From Actinomadura harenae (GTDB lineage: Bacteria; Actinomycetota; Actinomycetes; Streptosporangiales; Streptosporangiaceae): DNA of 64,000 nt. The DNA lies in assembly GCF_003696215.1 (NCBI RefSeq), contig NZ_RFFG01000028.1, positions 1 to 64,000 on the forward strand, read 5' to 3'. The notes beneath the pieces were generated by a model. It saw only the letters and a program-made list of their open reading frames with translations, made no database searches and was not told the origin of the DNA. Shown in pieces: positions 15,058 through 22,095 of this stretch (position 1 is its first letter; the number at the start of each line of letters is the position of its first letter). The translations under genes were made by a program, and so were the position numbers.

Positions 15058-16386
15058 ATGCAGTTCCTCATCCTGGGCTCGGTGGAGATGCGCCACGCCC
15101 GAACGCGGATCCGGCCCATGGGGAGGAACCAGCGCACCGTCCTCGCCATGCTCGGCCTGCACGCCAACCGTCCGGTGGCGCTGACCGAGATCATCGAGGC
15201 GATCTGGGCCGGCAGGCCGCCGCGCACCGCCGCCACGAAGGTGCACGGGCTGGTCAGCGGGCTGCGCAAGCTCCTGGCCGACTGCGTCGGCCGGGCGGAG
15301 GCCAACCGCCTGATCGCGACGCGGGATCCGGGCTACGTCCTGCAGATCCAACCGCACCAGCTCGATCTGGACGAGTTCGAACAGCGCTGGGCCGCCGCCC
15401 GCAACGAGCTCCGGCACGGCCGGGCCGATCTGGCCGGAGAGCATCTGCACGACGCCCTCGCGCTCTGGCGGGGTTCGGCCCTGCTCGACGTCACCGACAA
15501 CCTGGCGGCCTCGGAGAGACCGGCCCTCGAGGAACGCCGGCTCACCGCGGTCGAGGAGCGCATCGGCATCGATCTGCAGCTGGGCCGGCACGCCGACCTG
15601 GCCTCCGAACTCACCACCCTGGTGGCCGCGCACCCGTTCCGGGAGATCCTGCGCGCCCATCTGATGACCGCGCTGTGGAGGTCCGGCCGCACGGTGGACG
15701 CGCTCGCCTGTTTCCGGGCCGGGCAGCGGCTGATGTCCGAGGAGCTGGGTCTGGAACCGGGGCCGGATCTACGGCGGCTGCACCTGGCCATCCTCACCGG
15801 CGACCCCGCCTTCCCCCGTTACATCCCCCCGCCTCACGGTTCTCCCCCACAGGTCGCGTGCCGGAGCACGGCCACCGCAGCCGTCATCTCGGCGCTGTCG
15901 GCGTACTCGGGGACGCCGCGGGTCGCGGTGATCTCTGGCGAGCCGGGTGCGGGCAAGACCGTCGTGAGCCTGCATGTCGCCTACCACCTCCGCTCCTGCT
16001 TCCCCGACGGCCAGGTCCACGTGGAGCTCAACGGTTCGGGCGATCGCCCGCTGAACCCTCGGGAGGCGATGTCCGGAGTGCTGCAGGCGCTGCGCTCGGG
16101 CCGACATGGAGCGTTCCGATCCGACACGCCGCCCGAACCGCCCACCGGGCGGGAGGAGCCGTTCAAAGGGCCTCCGGAAGAACTCGCCGAGGCCTACCGG
16201 GAGGCCCTGTCCGACCGGCGCATCCTCATCATTCTCGACAACGCCGCGGGCGCGTGGCAGATCGAACCGCTCCTGCCGATGACCCCGAACTGCGCGGTCC
16301 TCATCACGAGCAGGTCGCCGCTGGAGGCGGTGACGGCGCGTACGCATCTCGCCCTCGGCTCCTTCGCGTCCTACCTGCGCTGGTGA
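15058..16386 (+). CDS. SARP/AfsR-type activator with a shortened ATPase domain
   Basis: A 442-residue regulator. Residues 1-95 form an OmpR-like winged helix (VALTEIIEAIWAGRPPRTAA ... KVHGLVSGLRKLL) and residues 100-245 the BTAD helical domain (LDEFEQRW, ALALWRG, LMTALWRSGRTVDALACFR, LGLEPGPDLR). A P-loop region follows with Walker A SGEPGAGKTVVS near 300 and Walker B RILIILDNA. It stops soon after LITSRSPL, so the ARC and TPR parts of full AfsR (about 1000 residues) are absent. GGGAGAA precedes ATG 15058. SARPs activate secondary-metabolite clusters through direct repeats, and a matching 11-bp repeat lies just upstream. It is the likely switch of the peptide cassette. Confidence 0.85.
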   Translation: MQFLILGSVEMRHARTRIRPMGRNQRTVLAMLGLHANRPVALTEIIEAIWAGRPPRTAATKVHGLVSGLRKLLADCVGRAEANRLIATRDPGYVLQIQPHQLDLDEFEQRWAAARNELRHGRADLAGEHLHDALALWRGSALLDVTDNLAASERPALEERRLTAVEERIGIDLQLGRHADLASELTTLVAAHPFREILRAHLMTALWRSGRTVDALACFRAGQRLMSEELGLEPGPDLRRLHLAILTGDPAFPRYIPPPHGSPPQVACRSTATAAVISALSAYSGTPRVAVISGEPGAGKTVVSLHVAYHLRSCFPDGQVHVELNGSGDRPLNPREAMSGVLQALRSGRHGAFRSDTPPEPPTGREEPFKGPPEELAEAYREALSDRRILIILDNAAGAWQIEPLLPMTPNCAVLITSRSPLEAVTARTHLALGSFASYLRW

Positions 16387-16418
16387 CACGGTGGAGGTCA
16401 CTCCGGCGTTTCCCTTGT

Positions 16419-17237
16419 TCAGCGTCCTCGGCGGGTCTGGGCGCGGGCCGCGAGCGGGACGAACACGACCAGCGCCGCCACCGACCAGAGCAGGACCGCG
16501 GCCACCGGGTGGGCCATCGGCCAGGCCGGATGCGCGGACCGCGCGCCCGGGTTGCCGAACAGGTCGCGGGAGGCGGCGGTGATCGCGCTCAACGGGTTCC
16601 AGTCGGCGACCAGCCGCAGCCAGGCCGGCATGCCGTCCGTGGGGACGAACGCGTTGGACAGCATCGTGATGGGCAGGAACAGCGGCACGAGCTGGGCGGC
16701 CGTCTGGTCGTCCTTCACGACCAGGCCCAGGTACACGCCGACCCAGCTCATCGCGTACCGCAGCAGGACGATCAGCAGGAACGCCTCGGCCGTGGCGGCC
16801 GCGCCACGATGCGGCTGCCATCCGACGATCAGGCCGGTCCCGACCATGGCCGCCAGCAGTCCCAGGCCGACGAGAGCGTCGGCCCCGGTCTGCCCGAACG
16901 GGACGGCGAGCCGCGCGGTCGGCATCGAGCGGAACCGGTCCATCACGCCCTGGGACGCGTCGGCGGCCATCCGCGTCATGACGCCCTGGACGGCGGTGAT
17001 GCTCACCATGGCGAACAGTCCGGGCATCAGGTACTCGCGGTAGTCGCCACCGCCCGGCACCTGGATCGCGCTGCCGAAGACGTAGCCGAACAGCACGACC
17101 ATGACGACGGGGAAGGCGAGTGCCGCGACGATCTGCCCGGGTTCGGCCTTGAGGCGCGCGATCTCCCGGCCGGCGAGGGTCAGCCCGTCCGTGATCGTCC
17201 AGCGCAGGCGTTGCGGAGCGGGCCTCGCCGTGGTCAT
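16419..17237 (-). CDS. ABC-2 type permease (DrrB-like)
   Basis: A 272-residue membrane protein with six helices of the ABC-2 permease family. Features are AALAFPVVMVVLFGYVFG near residue 40, the amphipathic segment with GVMDRFRSMPTAR near 100, and PITMLSNAFVPTDGMPAWL near 195, all hallmarks of DrrB-like drug-export permeases. It overlaps the ATPase gene by 4 bp (ATGA), so the two are translationally coupled. Together they should pump a hydrophobic compound out of the cell, possibly a self-made or environmental antibiotic. Confidence 0.92.
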   Translation of the reverse strand: MTTARPAPQRLRWTITDGLTLAGREIARLKAEPGQIVAALAFPVVMVVLFGYVFGSAIQVPGGGDYREYLMPGLFAMVSITAVQGVMTRMAADASQGVMDRFRSMPTARLAVPFGQTGADALVGLGLLAAMVGTGLIVGWQPHRGAAATAEAFLLIVLLRYAMSWVGVYLGLVVKDDQTAAQLVPLFLPITMLSNAFVPTDGMPAWLRLVADWNPLSAITAASRDLFGNPGARSAHPAWPMAHPVAAVLLWSVAALVVFVPLAARAQTRRGR

Positions 17238-18178
17238 CGGACGGTCTCCTTGGAGTCGGTGAGGCGGAGGAAGACCTCGTCGAGGCTGGGACGGCGCAGC
17301 CGGACGTCGGCGACGGCGACCCCGGCGCGGTCGAGCTCGCGCACGATGTCGGCGAGCCGGAAGCCGCCGCCGGGGAGGGGCGCGGTGAGCCGGTCGGCGC
17401 CGGTCATCGTGGGATCGGTCCCGGCGAGGGCGTGCAGGACGGACGCGGCGGGACGCAGACCTCCGGGGTCCTCGACGACGACGTCGAGGGTGTCGCCGAG
17501 GGTGGCCTTGAGCTCGTCCGGGGTGCCGGTGGCGATCACCCGTCCTTGGTCGACGACGGCGATGTCGTCGGCCAGGTGGTCGGCCTCGTCCAGGTACTGG
17601 GTGGTGAGCAGGACGGTGGTACCGTCCGCGACGAGCTCGCGGACGGCGTCCCAGATCTCCAGGCGGCCGCGGGGGTCGAGGCCGGTGGTCGGCTCGTCCA
17701 GGAAGAGGACCTCGGGGCGCTGGATCAGGCAGGCGATCAGGTCCAGGCGGCGGCGCATCCCGCCGGAGTAGCCGGCGACGCGGCGGTCGGCGGCGTCCGC
17801 CAGTCCGAAGCGTTCGAGCAGGTCGTCGGCCCGGCGGCGCGCCTCGCCGCGGGACAGGTGGCCGAGGCGTCCGAACAGGCGCAGGTTGGCGCGTCCGGTG
17901 AGCTGCCCGTCCACGGCGGCGAACTGGCCCGCGAGGCCGATCCGCTCACGCACCCGTCCCGCCTCGCGGACGACGTCGAATCCGGCGATGGTGGCGCGTC
18001 CGGCGTCGGGGTCGGACAGGGTCGCCAGGATCCGTACCGCGGTCGTCTTGCCCGCGCCGTTCGGCCCGAGCACGCCGCAGACCGTCCCTTCGGGGACGCC
18101 GAGGTCCAGGCCGCGCAGTGCACGGGTGCCGCCGAAGGACTTGTGCAGCCCCTCGGCGAGGACGATCGGATCGGTCAT
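17234..18178 (-). CDS. ABC transporter ATP-binding protein (DrrA-like)
   Basis: A 314-residue ATPase. Walker A is GPNGAGKTTAV near residue 40, the signature YSGGMRRRLDL near 137 and Walker B VLFLDEPTTGLDPRG near 157. After the nucleotide-binding domain there is an 80-residue C-terminal extension (LRRPSLDEVFLRLT), the DrrA-type regulatory tail found in daunorubicin-resistance exporters. It is the first gene of a two-gene operon. Its promoter region carries three copies of a TetR-style palindrome shared with the divergent TetR gene. Confidence 0.93.
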   Translation of the reverse strand: MTDPIVLAEGLHKSFGGTRALRGLDLGVPEGTVCGVLGPNGAGKTTAVRILATLSDPDAGRATIAGFDVVREAGRVRERIGLAGQFAAVDGQLTGRANLRLFGRLGHLSRGEARRRADDLLERFGLADAADRRVAGYSGGMRRRLDLIACLIQRPEVLFLDEPTTGLDPRGRLEIWDAVRELVADGTTVLLTTQYLDEADHLADDIAVVDQGRVIATGTPDELKATLGDTLDVVVEDPGGLRPAASVLHALAGTDPTMTGADRLTAPLPGGGFRLADIVRELDRAGVAVADVRLRRPSLDEVFLRLTDSKETVR

Positions 18179-18190
18179 GATCCCTCCACT

Positions 18191-18276
18191 GGGTATGATG
18201 TACGCAGAAAGCGAGGCTAGTAACCGCGTACCGCGTACGCAAGAGGTTCCGGCGAATTATCGCGTACCTCGTACGC
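18191..18276. promoter_or_regulatory. three evenly spaced TetR operators
   Basis: GCGTAC-CGC-GTACGC (18226-18240) and GCGTAC-CTC-GTACGC (18262-18276) are perfect 6+3+6 palindromes. GGGTAT-GAT-GTACGC (18191-18205) is a degenerate third copy. Starts are 35 and 36 bp apart. They fill the gap between the exporter operon and the divergent TetR gene, so both are probably repressed together. Confidence 0.8.
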
Positions 18277-18292
18277 ATGTGGAGGGGGAAGG

Positions 18293-19021
18293 GTGCCCGA
18301 CACCGAGTACACCAACATCTGGATGCGGCCCGAGCGCCCGGCCCGGGGACCGCGCCCCGCCTACAGCCGCGCCCAGATCACCGAGGCCGCCATCCGGATC
18401 GCCGACGCCGAGGGCGTGGAGGCCGCCACCATGCGGCGGATCGCGGCCGAGATCGGCGCGGGCGCGATGTCGCTGTACCGGTACGTCCCCAGCCGGGACG
18501 ACCTGACCGAGCTGATGGCCGACCACCTGATGGGCGAGATCGGCCTCGAGGACGTCCCGACCGGCGACTGGCGCGCCGACCTGCGGCTCTACGCCGACCA
18601 GATGCGGGCGATGTGGCTGCGGCACCCGTGGATCGCCACCGTGAACCGCTCGCTCCCCGGATACGGCCCCCACCAGCTGCGGCTGATCGAGCAGGTCATG
18701 GGAGTGCTGGACGCGCTCGTCCCCATCGACGAGAACCTCGCGCTGATGGCGATCCTGAACGGCTACGTCGAGGGCGCGGCCCGCGACGAGGTCGCCGCGG
18801 CCGAGGAGATCCGGCGCAGCGGCCTCAGCGAGGAGGCGTGGGAGGCGCGCAACTACCCCTACCTGCAGCGGATCCTGGAGAGCGGCCGCTACCCGATCTT
18901 CACCAAGATCGCGATGGACGCCCGCCAGCCGCGCCTGAGCCGCGACGACCAGTTCCGGCACGGCCTGGACCGCGTCCTCGACTGCATAGAGACCGCCCTC
19001 CCCCAACCCGCCGAAGACTGA
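18293..19021 (+). CDS. TetR/AcrR family regulator of the DrrAB-like exporter
   Basis: A 242-residue TetR protein. The helix-turn-helix is at residues 25-70: ITEAAIRIADAEGVEAATMR, then RIAAEIGAGAMSLYRYVPSRDDLTELM. A long C-terminal ligand domain of the tetracycline-repressor C type follows, ending in a helical tail. The GTG at 18293 has GGAGGGGG just upstream. It is divergent from the ABC exporter with three shared operators between, the classic layout for an efflux repressor released by the pumped drug. Confidence 0.93.
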   Translation: MPDTEYTNIWMRPERPARGPRPAYSRAQITEAAIRIADAEGVEAATMRRIAAEIGAGAMSLYRYVPSRDDLTELMADHLMGEIGLEDVPTGDWRADLRLYADQMRAMWLRHPWIATVNRSLPGYGPHQLRLIEQVMGVLDALVPIDENLALMAILNGYVEGAARDEVAAAEEIRRSGLSEEAWEARNYPYLQRILESGRYPIFTKIAMDARQPRLSRDDQFRHGLDRVLDCIETALPQPAED

Positions 19022-19115
19022 CACTCCGCCGTCGGACGGGCGTTACGGCACGTCGTGCCGTGGGCCACGACACCCTGCGGCCATCAGGCCGCGACCGGGC
19101 CGCCTCTTGTGGTCG

Positions 19116-19733
19116 TCAGGCGATGGCCACGGCGCCGTTGAGGAAGACGTCGATGGCGTCCTCGATCGGGATGACGGTGTCGCCGACCGGGCGGGTGCGG
19201 CTGAACACGAAGCCCATGAACATCGCGGCGACCTGCTCCGGAGGAAGGCGCAGGCTCTCGCGTTCGGGTTCGAAGAGTTCGGCCAGCGCCTCGCGCGTGG
19301 CCTCCATGGCCGCGCCGCGATCGGGCCCGGGCTCGGCCTGCTCGGCGCCCCCCTGAGCACCCCGTCCTCCCTTGCGTCCGGTGGCGAACAGCGCGCCGAG
19401 GACCAGTCCCATGCGGGCCAGGTAGGCGTCGATCGCGGCGACCGCCTCGGTGAGGCGTTCGACGAGCGGGCGGTCGAGGGAGATCTCGCCGATCTCGGCC
19501 AGGACGTGGTCGTTGCGCAGGACCTCGGCGATGCAGGCGTCGAGCAGCTCGTCCTTGTCGGCGAAGACGCGGAAGATCGTCGCCTCGCCGATGCCCGCGG
19601 CGCGCGCGATCTGTCCCGTGGTCACGGCCGTGCCGTGCTCGGCGACCAGCGGCAGCGCCGTCCGGACGATCATCTCCCTGCGCTGTTCGGGGCTCATGCC
19701 CGGCGCCCGGCGCCGGGTGGGTGGGGTCTCCAT
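19116..19733 (-). CDS. TetR family transcriptional regulator
   Basis: A 205-residue TetR protein. The DNA-binding domain is at residues 18-65 (RREMIVRTALPLVAEHGTAV, then TTGQIARAAGIGEATIFRVF and ADKDELLDACI). The effector domain holds a Gly/Ala-rich loop (GRKGGRGAQGGAEQAEPGP) that may be a flexible insertion. Two near-identical palindromes lie 15-60 bp upstream of its start, which suggests autoregulation and perhaps control of the forward-strand genes beyond. Its other targets are unknown. Confidence 0.9.
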   Translation of the reverse strand: METPPTRRRAPGMSPEQRREMIVRTALPLVAEHGTAVTTGQIARAAGIGEATIFRVFADKDELLDACIAEVLRNDHVLAEIGEISLDRPLVERLTEAVAAIDAYLARMGLVLGALFATGRKGGRGAQGGAEQAEPGPDRGAAMEATREALAELFEPERESLRLPPEQVAAMFMGFVFSRTRPVGDTVIPIEDAIDVFLNGAVAIA

Positions 19734-19747
19734 GCGGACCAGAGTAC

Positions 19748-19792
19748 GGAGTGAGTGCTCACTCCGTCAACGGCGAAGTGAGCACTCACTCC
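19748..19792. promoter_or_regulatory. tandem palindromic operators of the 19116-19733 TetR gene
   Basis: GGAGTGAG-TG-CTCACTCC (19748-19765) is a perfect 18-bp palindrome. GAAGTGAG-CA-CTCACTCC (19775-19792) is a second copy with one arm mismatch, 27 bp downstream. Both lie just ahead of the leftward TetR gene. Confidence 0.75.
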
Positions 19793-19850
19793 GCCATCAC
19801 GGGCGACGCCCCGCGGCTGCCACATGCCTCTGACCTGCAGCTCTTCGGAG

Positions 19851-19859
19851 TTATCCACA
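19851..19859 (+). other. isolated perfect DnaA-box match
   Basis: TTATCCACA at 19851-19859 is an exact consensus DnaA box, notable in such GC-rich DNA. It stands alone in an intergenic stretch, with no box cluster and no dnaA or dnaN nearby, so it is not an origin. It could titrate DnaA or be chance. Confidence 0.4.
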
Positions 19860-19944
19860 GTTGGGCCGTCACCTGTCCTTGGATGTGCCGGGCGCCCAGG
19901 ATGGTTCGTAAGCCCGAACCGGCACACGAGAAAGGAACGGACAC

Positions 19945-20052
19945 ATGCACGGCGGATTCCCTGGGATCGGCGTCAGCACCCTCATCTACGGCACGGTCTG
20001 GATCGCGACGGCGGGTGCTCGCGCCTTCGCGCGGATGCGGGGTGCCCGATGA
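19945..20052 (+). CDS. 35-residue small membrane peptide coupled to a glycosyltransferase
   Basis: A short frame beginning MHGGFPGIGVSTLIYGTVWI and ending in a basic ARAFARMRGAR-type tail. AAAGGAA sits about 9 nt before its ATG at 19945. Its TGA overlaps the ATG of the next gene (ATGA at 20049-20052), so the glycosyltransferase may be translated by coupling. The middle is hydrophobic enough for a single short membrane helix followed by a positive C-terminus. It may be a small membrane partner of the glycosyltransferase or merely a coupling leader. I do not recognise it. Confidence 0.6.
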   Translation: MHGGFPGIGVSTLIYGTVWIATAGARAFARMRGAR

Positions 20053-21158
20053 ACGCCCCGGTCCTCACAGCCGAGAAGACGGCCGAGAAGACGGCGTCCC
20101 CGTCCGGCGAGCCGACGCTCACGGTCATCGTCCCGGCGCACAACGAGGAGGCGGGCCTTCCCGCCACCCTCGTGTCACTGCACCGGCAGACCGTCCCGCC
20201 CGACCAGATCATCGTGGTGGACGACGCGTCCACCGACCGCACCGGCGAGGTCGCCCGTGCGCACGGCGCGACCGTCCTGCGCCCCGAACGCCGGCTGGGC
20301 AGCAAGGCCCGCGCTCAGAACCACGCCCTCCCCCACTGCGAGGGCGACCTGGTCCTGGCCGTGGACGCCGACACCGTCCTCGCACCCGACTACGTCGAAC
20401 GTCTCCGCCCGGTCTTCGCCGACCCCCGGGTCGCGATCGCGGCCGGGAACGTCCAGACCCGGTTCACCCGCACGCTCTGGGAACGCGGCCGCTCCGTGGA
20501 GTACCTCTTCGGGTTCCACTTCCAGCGCCCGATCCAGCAGGGCGCCGCGAGCCCGATGGTCTGCTCCGGCTGCTGCTCGACGTTCCGCCGGGACCTCCTG
20601 GCCGCGTCCGGCGGCTTCCCCGAGCGGACCATCGTCGAGGACATGGACGCCACCTGGACCTGGCAGATCGAGGGCCGCCGCGCCGTCTACGTCCCCGAGG
20701 CCGTGGCGTGGGCCGCCGATCCCGAGTCCCTCGTCTACCTGCGCCGTCAGGTCTGGCGCTGGATGTCGGGCTTCTTCCAGAACGTCCGGCTGCACCTGCG
20801 TCCGATGGTGCGCCACAAACCCATGCTGGCGCTCTGGGTCACGCTCGCCGTCCTGGAGATCCTGCTCGCCCCGATGTGGTGGCTGACGCCCGTCCTGCTC
20901 ACCACGGCCTGGCACGTCCCGCTCGCGTTCGCCGCCCTGTGGTGGCTGGCCAGCGAGTTACCGCTGCTCGTCGCGACACTGCTCTACGCCGCCCGAAAAC
21001 GCGACATCCCCCTGCGCCGGGTCCTGGCCAGCCTCCCGTGTCTCTATCCGATCCGCGTCGTCAACACCTACTACGCCTGGAAGGCACTGATCGTCGAGCT
21101 CGTCCTGGTCCCCCTGTGCCTGGCCAAGACCCTGACCACCTACCACAAGGGCCGCTGA
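20049..21158 (+). CDS. family 2 glycosyltransferase, membrane-bound
   Basis: A 369-residue processive-type GT2. The catalytic domain shows LTVIVPAHNEEAGLPATLVS near residue 25, IIVVDDASTDRTG near 57, the DADT metal motif near 112, and later EDMDATWTWQIEG (catalytic Asp) and RQVWRWMSGF, comparable to the QxxRW acceptor motif. Two to four membrane helices follow (LAVLEILLAPMWWLTPVLL and later). It should make or extend a polysaccharide or glycolipid at the inner membrane. The start overlaps the upstream 35-residue frame. No other polysaccharide genes are adjacent. Confidence 0.9.
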   Translation: MNAPVLTAEKTAEKTASPSGEPTLTVIVPAHNEEAGLPATLVSLHRQTVPPDQIIVVDDASTDRTGEVARAHGATVLRPERRLGSKARAQNHALPHCEGDLVLAVDADTVLAPDYVERLRPVFADPRVAIAAGNVQTRFTRTLWERGRSVEYLFGFHFQRPIQQGAASPMVCSGCCSTFRRDLLAASGGFPERTIVEDMDATWTWQIEGRRAVYVPEAVAWAADPESLVYLRRQVWRWMSGFFQNVRLHLRPMVRHKPMLALWVTLAVLEILLAPMWWLTPVLLTTAWHVPLAFAALWWLASELPLLVATLLYAARKRDIPLRRVLASLPCLYPIRVVNTYYAWKALIVELVLVPLCLAKTLTTYHKGR

Positions 21159-21391
21159 CCACGTCCCGAGGCAATCCACCTCGAGGAGCACGGATGGCGG
21201 CTTGGCATCGGCCGCGCGGCCTCGGCTCCGGAACGTCCAGGCCGCGCGGCCGGCACGCCTGGGCCTCGCGGTCGGGGCTTGGCGAGCCTCGTCACCTCGT
21301 TGTTCAGCGGGGCGGCACGAGGAGGGGCGGGGCTCGGCGTATGCCTCACGCAGGAGGCGCACACCGGTGAGCCGCACGCATCGCGCTGCCG

Positions 21392-21997
21392 TCAAGGCGT
21401 CGTGGTGGGGGCGGGGCCCAGCACGCGGATCGCGGCGTCGATCGCCATGGTCAAGCGTGCGTGGTCGTGGTCGGCGCGTTCTCGGACGCGAAGGCCGAGC
21501 ACGGTGGTGAACAACAGTTCCACGGCGGCGTCGATGTCGAGGTCCGTGGAGAGTTCGCCCTTGCTCCGTCCCTCGACGAGCAGGGATCGGAGTGCCTGCC
21601 GGGTGACCTCGAAGGCGGCCTCGGTCCGTTCGGCGACCTGAGCGTCGGTGACGCCGAGTTCGGTCGCGGTGTTGACCACGAAGCAACCGCGCCCGGGTTC
21701 GGCGTCGGGCGGGCAGGAGACCAGCCACAGCATCCAGTCGCGCAGCACGTGGCGCACCGGACGTCCGTCGCTCTCCAGCCATCGTTCGGCCTGGGCGGAC
21801 TCCGTGGCGCGGTAGTGGTCGAGCACGCGGAGGAAGAGGGTGTGCTTGTCGGTGAACGTCCGGTACAGGCTGCTGGGAGTGAGGTTGAGTTCCGCGCCGA
21901 GGTCGCGCACCGAGGTGGCGTTGTAGCCGCGACGCCAGAACAGGTCGGTCGCCTTGACCACCGCGTGGTCCTCGTCGAACTGCCGGGGACGTGCCAT
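21392..21997 (-). CDS. TetR family regulator of the adjacent MFS pump
   Basis: A 201-residue TetR protein with HTH at residues 8-50 (AVVKATDLFWRRGYNATSVR, then DLGAELNLTPSSLYRTFTDK). The effector domain carries GRGCFVVNTATELG, a segment typical of the YxaF/LmrA-like TetR_C_16 group. It is divergent from an MFS gene, with two GGAGCGATCGCTCC palindromes between the starts. The simplest reading is a ligand-released repressor of that efflux pump and of itself. Confidence 0.92.
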   Translation of the reverse strand: MARPRQFDEDHAVVKATDLFWRRGYNATSVRDLGAELNLTPSSLYRTFTDKHTLFLRVLDHYRATESAQAERWLESDGRPVRHVLRDWMLWLVSCPPDAEPGRGCFVVNTATELGVTDAQVAERTEAAFEVTRQALRSLLVEGRSKGELSTDLDIDAAVELLFTTVLGLRVRERADHDHARLTMAIDAAIRVLGPAPTTTP

Positions 21998-22020
21998 GCG
22001 ACTCAGCCTATCCCGCTTGT

Positions 22021-22073
22021 GGAGCGATCGCTCCCATACTAGGGTCCTCCGTCATATGGGAGCGATCGCTCCC
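22021..22073. promoter_or_regulatory. twin TetR operators between regulator and MFS gene
   Basis: GGAGCGATCGCTCC (22021-22034) and GGGAGCGATCGCTCCC (22058-22073) are perfect palindromes with an identical core and centres 38 bp apart. One lies near each divergent gene start. Confidence 0.85.
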
Positions 22074-22095
22074 GAATAAGTGAGGAGAGGGTTCA

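Noticed and set aside
10661-16386. genomic island inserted at tRNA-Val with attachment sites
   Set aside because: No copy of the tRNA-Val 3' end was found near the right end of the cassette and no integrase is present, so only a remnant claim is kept.
15009-17771. 920-codon plus-strand frame across the SARP and ABC-2 genes
   Set aside because: Motif-bearing genes occupy the region in other frames, and the product has no recognisable domain.
19851-19859. replication origin at the DnaA-box match
   Set aside because: Only one box, no AT-rich unwinding element and no dnaA/dnaN neighbours.
21159-21391. short minus-strand frame of about 74 codons between the glycosyltransferase and TetR genes
   Set aside because: It has no ribosome site, no domain and Arg/Pro-rich composition; nothing convincing lies in this gap.
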